DNA from: Perkinsus olseni
Lineage: Eukaryota; Perkinsozoa; Perkinsida; Perkinsidae
Assembly: GCA_013115135.1 (NCBI GenBank)
Contig: JABANP010000515.1
Location: 1 to 37,029, forward strand
Direction: 5' to 3'
Length of the DNA stretch: 37,029 bases
The position numbers were made by a program, and so were the translations under genes. Shown here in pieces: positions 29,449 through 37,029 of this stretch (its first letter is position 1; every line of letters starts with the position of its first letter). The notes under the pieces are model-generated. The model was not told the DNA's origin. It ran no database searches and saw nothing but the letters and a program-made list of their open reading frames with translations.

Positions 29449-31610
29449 CTTACATCATGTAAGTTACATGAACGGGGAGATCAACTCCTAGATTCATGCG
29501 CTACGATAGCTCATCGAGAGGCTCACTGTGTGCAGCACAGGCGTGCCGCATCAAATGGAAACCGCCTATTCAGGTTGGGGTTAGATAGGATCACTGATCC
29601 TGGATCAGGCCTATGATTAGGGGCAGAGTACGTCAATTCTCGTTGAGAATTTCTCGCACTTACGACCAAAGACGAGTTGTTTCGGAGGTGCTATCGTTGA
29701 AGGTGCTCTATCCTCACCGGCAAGTAATACTTCTTTCGATATTCTTCTTTCGATCGGCCTCCCTGTATTTAAAAGTCACAAATCTGTAGGTCACGATGTT
29801 GAGGTTCATCAAAGGTGGTGGACTGCATATTCGTGCTTGTCCAGCACTGCTGGAGTGTGCGGCCTACCGTTGGCCTCCCTGAAACTTTTCGCCTGAAACT
29901 GATGCTGAAGAACGCCATGTGTCATAGCCCAATTTATCGTGGTACTGGCAGCAACTCTTTGCGGCAGCGGACGACATCGACTTCCTCCATAGACTTTTGA
30001 TTTATTATGGATCGAGTTATGAATCATTCATAGCTCTATGGCGTGGAATCGCGATGATTCTGCAGAATTCGTGAACGGGGGCACGGACGGGAGCGTTAAT
30101 TTAGCTCCTCCGAGGTGCCATTTGGCAGTGGGATGTGATCGAGTAACATTCTCAACCTTGGGATCTTCATTTCGACTCCCTGGTCATTACCCAAAGTTGT
30201 GAGGGCTGCCGGAAATTCCGGCCCGGAGTTCACCAGTCACGAGCATCAAGTCGGACCCTAAACTTCTCGTCCCGAGAGTCTGGGGTAATTAAATGCTCAT
30301 CGCACTCCGAGCTCCACTCGTCGGTTCGGTCTGGATATTTGGTTACGGCGACCTGATATATCCGTATTTGTGATTCCGTGAGGCGAGAATGCCCATTGGT
30401 GAGGCGAAAAAATCCACAAGCATACGGGTAGTCGAGATCGGGAATCCCCATTCGGGATTTCGTAGGATCTTACAGAACTTTCGCCCAACGGGCAGTGATG
30501 GAGTTTGTTCATCGAAAGTACAGTATACCGACTCAGTGTTACTGAGTACGGTATCTGGGCAGAAGCCTTCTGCCAGAAGGTTTCCTTGCTTTCACGAGGT
30601 CTCACTGAGCACACTCCAGTCTAGACTGCCGGTATCATTCACCGATAATATTGAACTGAAACTACCCCGATGGCTACTATATAGCGTTATTGTTAGCAGT
30701 TTCATTCCATCACGAGGATTCGTGTTGTCTTGCGGTCGTCGAAGGATTATTGACTTCTGACAACGGGATAAACATGGAAGCCTACCTCCTCAGGTACTGA
30801 GAAATTCTCAGTGAGAATTGTCAGTCGAAAATTGTTTCATGATACGAATTTAGCTCTGTTATCTGAATGAAGTTGATTCGAGGGGGAGAGTTATATAATG
30901 TAACTCAAGAATTCAATTTGAAGCAACTCAGTTCAGATATGGTCGAGATGTGGTACATAATAATCATCATTATCACCAAGTTCGGTCCGAAGGCTTCGGA
31001 AGAGTATGTAGACTTCAAGATGAGGGTTGTATGGGTGAGTCGTAAATCTGTTATACTGTGCAGCGATTCAAACGCTGCAAACACAGAATAACAGAAACGC
31101 TGCGTTTCTTCGCAGGTACAGTCGGCCACGAGGTCTACAGATATTGTGAGTCCCACCGTCGGACAGTGGCGGTCTACAATGTAGACTCTACATGCTCACA
31201 ATTCTCCTTTTAATAAAAGGCTTTTATAGCTTCCTGCGCATCGCGTTCAGCCAAGTGAGGGCGGACAGAGCCGCGGTAACTCACTGACTAAGAATACACC
31301 TATTTAACATGTTAGTGCCATTTGCGACTGCCAGTCGCCGACTGGGCACGATTTCAGCAACATTGTCTGGTTGCGCTAGTCAATAGCGGCTATTGACGAA
31401 TCGTGGGTATGGCTTTTTGCGAGCCTTCACATTTCGCTGAATTCGGATTCATTGGAATTTGGTTCAGTCATTGATGAGTACTACAGGAACCGTAACTGCA
31501 ACCCTTGTTGAGTCAACAATGTTGACTCTGAGTGAGTTGACCAGTGACTGTGTGAGCAAATAACCCGGTTGTGTGTTCACACAGTCACAGGCTTTGCGCT
31601 CTTTCGGTTG
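29449..31610. other. Gene-poor, dyad-rich interval
   Basis: No supported gene. Many short inverted repeats with tiny loops occur, for example ACTCAGT-gtt-ACTGAGT near 30533, GTCAATAGC-g-GCTATTGAC near 31379 and GAGTCAAC-aat-GTTGACTC at 31510-31528. Confidence 0.5.
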
Positions 31611-31800
31611 GTACTGGGAGCTCAAGGACTCATGGGGAGCGGATCGCGGCAGGCGATGTTGTCACCATCGCACACCATCTGGTGAGCGATATCGCTACGA
31701 AGCTTGCTGATATCTCTTATCTCAAGGTGAAAGCGGCATTCCGAGGCAAGCCCTATCCTATCCTGGCTGCGGAACCCCACCGCGGCTAGCAGTGCGTGTC
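31611..31800 (+). pseudogene. Decayed last two exons of a papain-like cysteine protease
   Basis: Matches the 3' end of the intact protease gene (33054-34597) in opposite orientation. It begins TACTGGGAGCTCAAGGACTC (intact copy: YWEFKNSWG, here YWELKDSWG). An intron-like GTGAGCGATATCGCTACGAA stretch follows in the same place as the last intron. The terminal region reads YPILAAEP then a stop, followed by CAGTGCGTG, against YPLLVDELEPGEQCV in the intact gene. The conserved glycines after NSWG are lost and the frame is damaged. No upstream exons were recognised. Confidence 0.7.
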
Positions 31801-33053
31801 GCGGGCTCATCATGACCTGGCAAGTGTCGCATCATGTGTCAGCGTACCGCTGCCATGATTACGGCTGTTCGATCCGCGTACCGGCGTCTGACGGACACAG
31901 TGGAGCGTTCGAAGCTTGCTCGGGTTCATGATTATCGGCTCTATCATGACATGATAGAGCCGCTGCTGATAACCCAAACTTCACAGGTATGGTTGAGGCT
32001 CTCTAACTAGTAAATAACGGCGAGCGCTATCAGGCGACGTCGCGAAGCCGACGCCTATCTTATTTTTGATGACGCAGAGCCGACGCGGAACGAGTCTTTC
32101 CAGCGAGAAAAGTTGGAAAAGTTGCAGTATGGGGAAAAATTTGGCGTGATCAGCAACACTTGCGCCACAGACATCAGGAGCACTCAAGTAAGCACTTGCT
32201 AGAGCTGCACCGTGCAGCCTGCACGCAACCATACTGTGAGGGCTACTGATTCCGTCTACCGGAGAGCGACAAAGGTTTCGTGAAGCCTGCGTAGTGTAGA
32301 GTAGTGCAAACATTGATCTGTGGCTCGATCGCCCGCGAGGCAATCCCCAGCTGTTGGTGGGTGCCATCCACTGGATAGCCCGAGGTCATTGGCCAGAGAT
32401 CCGATCGGCAGAGCTGGACGAGTCGAGTTGATGATTTTCGGATGAAAAACTGCTACCGGGGCACGTCCCCGAGTTAGGTTTCTCTTGAATGCTTTTCGGA
32501 GTCATTCGCGCGTGACCTGTTTGATCTCATTGAGATCATCTCAACAACGTTCAGTAAATGGTGGTAATAAGCATCGCCTGATGGAACCACAAATGATTCG
32601 GTTGCCACTGGCAGTGGATGGAGGCGTCTTCTATAATTCACGCCTTTCTCACCGAAGTCACTGTGTTCGCCCTGTCTGCTCATCTTACGGGCCTCGACAC
32701 CTCCCAGATACACGGGTGTTGAGTGAGAACTTATGGCCGAGCAACGAGTAATAGATGTTTCTATCTGGTGATTTTCATAACACAACTGCTCTGACCGGTA
32801 AGAGTCGCTACACTGTCTGTTCGACTCACTACACTGTTCGATCAACCGGAGGGATCATTTGCCGCTTTTAGCTCAACGACTGAACAGGCCGAAAAAACAA
32901 GAAGGAAAGTATCCTCTGAAATCCTTTAAGAATTTCAAACCATCATTCTGGTAGAAATATTCTTTTAGTAGTCCGAGTTTGAAAAAGTAGGGTAGCTTTC
33001 GAGCAGTCATCATTCGGGTTCCATAGAGCTGCATCTGTGTTATAATACGATGA
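31801..33053. other. Gap without secure genes
   Basis: Contains a 13+1+13 palindrome and unsupported frames only (longest 128 codons, minus, 31981-32367). Confidence 0.45.
31936..31962. repeat. Near-perfect palindrome (13+1+13)
   Basis: CGGCTCTATCATG, A, exact reverse complement. Confidence 0.95.
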
Positions 33054-34597
33054 TCACACGCACTGCTCGCCCGGCTCGAGTTCGTCGACCAGGAGGGGAT
33101 AGTAAGCCTGCTTCAAGATGCCGCATTCACCTAGAGGCGGAAGATACCAGTGAATTTCGTAGCGCAGAAGCACTCACCTTCACCGCCCTCCCCGCGAATC
33201 ATTCGTCCGTACCCCCCCATCCCCCACCCAGTACCCCAGGAGTTTTTGAACTCCCAGTAACTGCGGAAAGAACGGAGGAGGGCAAAAAACTGAAACGACC
33301 AAACCTACTTCAAGGGCTTCTCATCCGTTCCATACCCAGTGATAAGGATGCTGTGTGAAATTGTGGCAGAATCGCAGTACTCGGCTGAAGCAAAAGTTGG
33401 TTAATCGAATCCACCCATACTTATGGCGCAGGAAGATTGAGCTGTCATCAAGTTTCCGATCGGCGAGTAAGGCTCACATTCGTAAATTCCACTCCTGTAA
33501 AGTTTGAAGTCCGCAGGATTGGCATCGATAATCGCAGACACCGGCTGTTTAGCGACGCCTTCCATCATCTCCTCGATGTCGCCTTCCTTGATAGGCCACC
33601 AACCCAGCAAATCGCCGGGCTGAATATAGGATGCTCCACGGAGTGACATTTCGAGGAAGCTTACCCGTACACACTGCTTGTGAACATCCCTAGTTATGCT
33701 TGTCTTGCAAGCCCCAGCTGCTGCGACGTAGGGGTAGGAGGACTCCGACACAATACCTCTCTCCTCGATGTAGTAATACGAATTCACTTGGAAGCCTCCC
33801 TTGCAGCCGCTAAATGGAATGAGAGGGTCCTTGGAGAGCACCTCAATGGGAACCAGCCACGTACTCATTTCCGAAGGGGGAGGAGGAGCTGCAGTCGACT
33901 ATTTGTTGTACTGACAACGGGATGAGCTTCTTCGTCTTGATCTGGAGGATGCCTTCAGTAGCCTCTGTAAAAGTTAACCAGCGACTACTAGTAAGGGATA
34001 ACGAGAACACTCACCGGTAGCCGCCATAGCGTAGCAGCTGCCACAGCCATTCTGTTTGCGAACAGGAGCCACCGCGCCGGCACTTCGCCAATCCACAGTC
34101 TTGGGTGGAGCCAAGACTCTCAGTTTATTCTTGTGACGGATACCTTTGAACTCGTCATAACTAGACAAAGGCTTCTCACAAACTCATCCTCACCCTCTTC
34201 GGAAAGAGGATCGATAATCCTGGCGACTGGAGGTGAGATAGAGTCCTTGCAAACAAGCAGATTGCTGAACTCCTCATCAGTCATCGCGGCGAACTCGGTG
34301 ATTCCTAGTTTATATGACAAGCCTAAGGCAGCAACGCTCCTCAATCCTCAGAAGCAGTTAATAATAACACCGTTGCGCCCATTGACTTCGACTATGCGAG
34401 CATAGCTTTCTGCGAAAATGCCTCTCCTAAACGCATCTTCTGAGGAGTTGAAGTGGAGATGATATCTGTGGAGGGCGTAGTGTAGGTCATCAGCTACGGA
34501 ATGGAACTCACTTCTGTTTATACTGCTCATAAGCCTCGTCGATATCGTCGCCGGCTGAGAGCAGAACACATGAGATGAGCACAACGAGGGAGTGCAT
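33054..34597 (-). CDS. Papain-like (C1A, cathepsin L type) cysteine protease precursor
   Basis: Ten exons: 34597-34512, 34465-34371, 34322-34255, 34174-34015, 33964-33865, 33809-33665, 33619-33421, 33384-33309, 33260-33178, 33130-33054 (1,089 nt, 362 residues). The signal peptide is MHSLVVLISCVLLSAG. An I29 inhibitor prodomain follows (AFRRGIFAESYARI, LGITEFAAMTDEEF). The mature enzyme starts near VDWRSAGAV. The catalytic Cys is in NGCGSCYAMAA, where Trp is usual and Tyr is present. LSVQQIVDCS and NDGCKGG follow. The catalytic His is in ISHSILITGYGT and the Asn in FKNSWGTGWG. The C-terminus ECGILKQAYYP is typical. An endolysosomal or secreted protease is expected. Introns are 36-80 nt. Intron 33664-33620 is 45 nt and stop-free, so it could be retained. 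The 80-nt intron (34254-34175) has the least certain borders. Confidence 0.88.
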
Positions 34598-36495
34598 CTT
34601 ATGTAAAAGTTGAAACTGGATGAATCCCCAACGTACCCTCCCAGCTGCCCTGAAGACATGCACGCCGCTTTCGCCGTTGTCTCCATTCTTACGGCCAGTG
34701 AGAGATTGTCTACTTCACTGTTCTCGCCTTTCTGACCATGCAGCGCCGGTTCCCGCAGTTCACAATGAAGACGGAAGTACGGGAAAGATAACCTCTGAAA
34801 ACCCGAGACCATCAATGATGAAGCCATCAGTAGCTGAGCTAAACCAACTCACCACCAGACAGTCTGGCCCAGACTTCGGCGGCAAGATACAGGTCATGCG
34901 GCGCAGTTGCCGCTAGCCGGAGGCCGATGGCTTTGCCATCGATGCAGGCTGCTGATATTCCACTATGGCGATACTGACACCTGTATCGGCAGTGATCGGT
35001 ATTCGGTTTTACCGCTTAGCTTCGGGCTGCAACTTGCAATCGTGTAGAGGCCACACAAATGAACCACCCTGCCTCTTTTCCATTCAACGTGGAGCGCCGT
35101 GCTCCGGTGGTACTTCAAGTACTTCTGTCTGCTCTGTGCGACACGTTGTGTTTCCGGTCTTTCCGGTACGCGGCGAACTCCCTTCACTTAGGGCCCAGAG
35201 GGAGGGCTCAGCCCTTAGACCTGTAAGAGACATGGCGACCATACCAGGACAGCACTATGTATAAGGCCCAGTGGGCAAGAATCGTAGCTCTCCACGTGGA
35301 GGCTCCACGTGGAGCGTTCTTGACTCTCATAGAACAGAGCCCTGTAGGGAGACCGGGACTCCCTACAGGGCTCTGCTCTAGAGGGTCTCCGAGACCCTCT
35401 TCTGATCCTCGAGGAGCGCTTTTGAACCTTCATTAGAAAAAGAACAGCCGTTTATGATGAGCAGTTTCTCAAGTTAAGAACGGATGGGACGGTTTTTCAA
35501 AAGCCGCACGTCGCTATCTAACAGAAAGTGGAGTCTCCGCTTTTTTGAGCGTCAACTTGTTCTCCGCGATGTATTTTCCGCAAGAAAGTTTCTTCTTTCA
35601 ACGACGCAATGACGCGGGAAGCGCTAACGAGATAGCGTTTTGTGAGATGTTTATCACATTACGATAAGTTTTGAACGCGCTTTGCGCACCACCATTCGAG
35701 AATTACGGCAATTCGATTACCCATCAAATGAGAATCAGAACCATGAAAACAAGCAGTAGGAGCGCACGGGGTGTATCTCATGATGAGAATCCCATCTCAT
35801 ACAGTAAGATTACATCCACTGGGCAGTTCGAGCAGGGATGCAACTCGCTCATCTCAATTCGCCCAGTCTTTTCTCATCCAGGACTCGTATAAAGTGGCAA
35901 CTCAAGGCATGCAGTGACAATTGAAACATTTATGGTTGTACAGTACAACTTGTACTTCACTGTTTAATCGAATGATCTTAATGACGACCGTATACTTAAC
36001 GTTGACAACGTCACGTTGTTGAGATCAAACAGGGCACGCGTGAGTAACCTCAAAAACCATTTAGGAAAAACCTTGGTCGGAGACGTTCCCGGAGCCCCGT
36101 TGACGAAGGAGCCTCGCCCACTTTAACTCACCTTAGCTCTACTTAGCGCAGCACTGCAACTTGCAGTCTGCAAGTCCTCAAGTGAGTGATAAATCAGGCA
36201 GCTGAACGGGGGTAGGGTGCGTGTGTGTGAGTTTATAGTCCAACGCCAGTTCCGGCTTAGTTAGGCTCTTGCCGATGTGCTCAGTTGGAGGCTCTCTGTA
36301 GCGTTGACATGCCATGGGGTATGGTGCCAGGGTGTACCACAATGATCGGTTGAATTAGCGTTATAAACCCGCCAGAGGTGAGGATTGTATTCGCCAGCAG
36401 CTTGTCGAAAGCAACTTCTCAGGGAGCTACCGAGAATAGCTGCCAGATTTACGTGGAAGTGTCGGTCTACCCCATTTCCCGTGCAAGTTTGACAC
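34598..36495. other. Gap without secure genes
   Basis: Upstream side of the protease gene. It holds clustered palindromes at 35290-35400 and no convincing coding region. Confidence 0.45.
35335..35400. repeat. Two adjacent hairpins (17-bp and 10-bp stems)
   Basis: CAGAGCCCTGTAGGGAG with a 7-nt loop and exact complement (35335-35375) is followed by AGAGGGTCTC-c-GAGACCCTCT (35380-35400). Just upstream, CTCCACGTGGAG occurs twice (35290-35301 and 35303-35314). Confidence 0.9.
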
Positions 36496-36540
36496 GTGAG
36501 CAGGCAAGAATGACATCGTTGAATCCAAGAATGACAATGA

Positions 36541-36840
36541 GAATTCAAGAATGCCAAATGTGATATCTGTGGATGCAGGATTGACAATGAGAATTCAAGA
36601 ATGCCAAATGTGATATCTGTGGATGCAGGATTGACAATGAGAATTCAAGAATGCCAAATGTGATATCTGGGGATGCAGGATTGACAATGAGAATTCAAGA
36701 ATGCCAAATGTGATATCTGTGGATGCAGGATTGACAATGAGAATTCAAGAATGCCAAATGTGATATCTGTGGATGCAGGATTGACAATGAGAATTCAAGA
36801 ATGCCAAATGTGATATCTGTGGATGCAAGATTGACAATGA
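36541..36840. repeat. 50-bp tandem repeat, six copies, in a longer iteron field
   Basis: Six units of exactly 50 bp start GAATTCAAGAATGCCAAATG at 36541, 36591, 36641, 36691, 36741 and 36791, almost without substitutions. A seventh, partial unit starts at 36841. On both sides (about 36500-36540 and 36875-36990) a shorter motif, YCAAGAWTGACA, recurs at roughly 20-26 bp spacing. This suggests the 50-bp unit arose from a 20+30 bp pair of these iterons. Confidence 0.95.
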
Positions 36841-37029
36841 GAATTCAAGAATGTCATACCCATAATATGTCGGGTCCAAGATTGACACTGTTTAGTTCAA
36901 CTTTGACAGGCCCATTTTTGTGGTATTCAAGATTGACAGTATTCCATCCAAGAATGACATTGCACACCCAAGATTGACAAAACGCATTCAAGTTCATTCA
37001 TTCATAACTAGGGATGTTCACAACTTGTG

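Noticed and set aside
36541..36840. CRISPR array
   Set aside because: Units are contiguous identical 50-bp repeats without variable spacers, in a eukaryotic context.

Overview
This window looks like nuclear DNA of a unicellular eukaryote. The recognisable genes are interrupted by many very short GT-AG introns, mostly 31-57 nt. The proteins are eukaryotic in type: a PB1-domain family, a papain-like cysteine protease, an inner-membrane signal peptidase, a membrane-anchored thioredoxin and an OLA1-type ATPase remnant. An alveolate, perhaps close to Perkinsus, is my best guess from style and protein flavour. That is inference, because no diagnostic marker such as a spliced leader was found.

Region 1 (1-10.05 kb) holds intronless gene families. 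Four paralogous PB1-domain genes lie at 136-1272(-), 1747-2787(+), 2969-4093(-) and 8746-9870(-). The last two belong to a nearly identical 1.4 kb segmental duplication offset by exactly 5,777 bp. Between them sit two tandem paralogues of another family (4889-5950 and 6299-7359, both +). The second of these carries a frameshift and an in-frame stop.

Region 2 (10.5-14.2 kb, all minus strand) is a packed run of intron-rich genes. A 208-residue thioredoxin-domain membrane protein (10553-11379) lies 79 bp downstream of a 195-residue S26 signal peptidase of the mitochondrial IMP type (11459-12504). Further upstream are two exons of an unrecognised gene. Exon models for the two complete genes keep frame throughout.

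Region 3 (15.95-23.13 kb, minus strand) is one large gene, or two adjoining ones, coding for a secreted or membrane protein of unknown function. Its introns repeatedly contain tRNA-like sequence. Eight exact Pol III B-box matches (GGTTCRANYCC) fall between 16.3 and 23.5 kb, most of them inside frame-verified introns and in both orientations. A further intron near 14.1 kb holds an almost full-length antisense tRNA-like sequence. This is the most unusual signal in the window and suggests intron gain from tRNA-derived (introner- or SINE-like) elements.

Region 4 (23.1-36.4 kb) is gene-poor and rich in near-perfect inverted repeats, many with a single-base spacer (13+1+13, 14+1+14, 21+1+21, 27+1+27). 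It contains gene remnants: a frameshifted OLA1 C-terminus, an unassigned two-exon fragment and the last two exons of a decayed cysteine protease. It also contains one apparently intact protease gene (33054-34597, minus, 10 exons, 362 residues). The right end (36.5-37.0 kb) is a 50-bp tandem array embedded in diverged shorter iterations.
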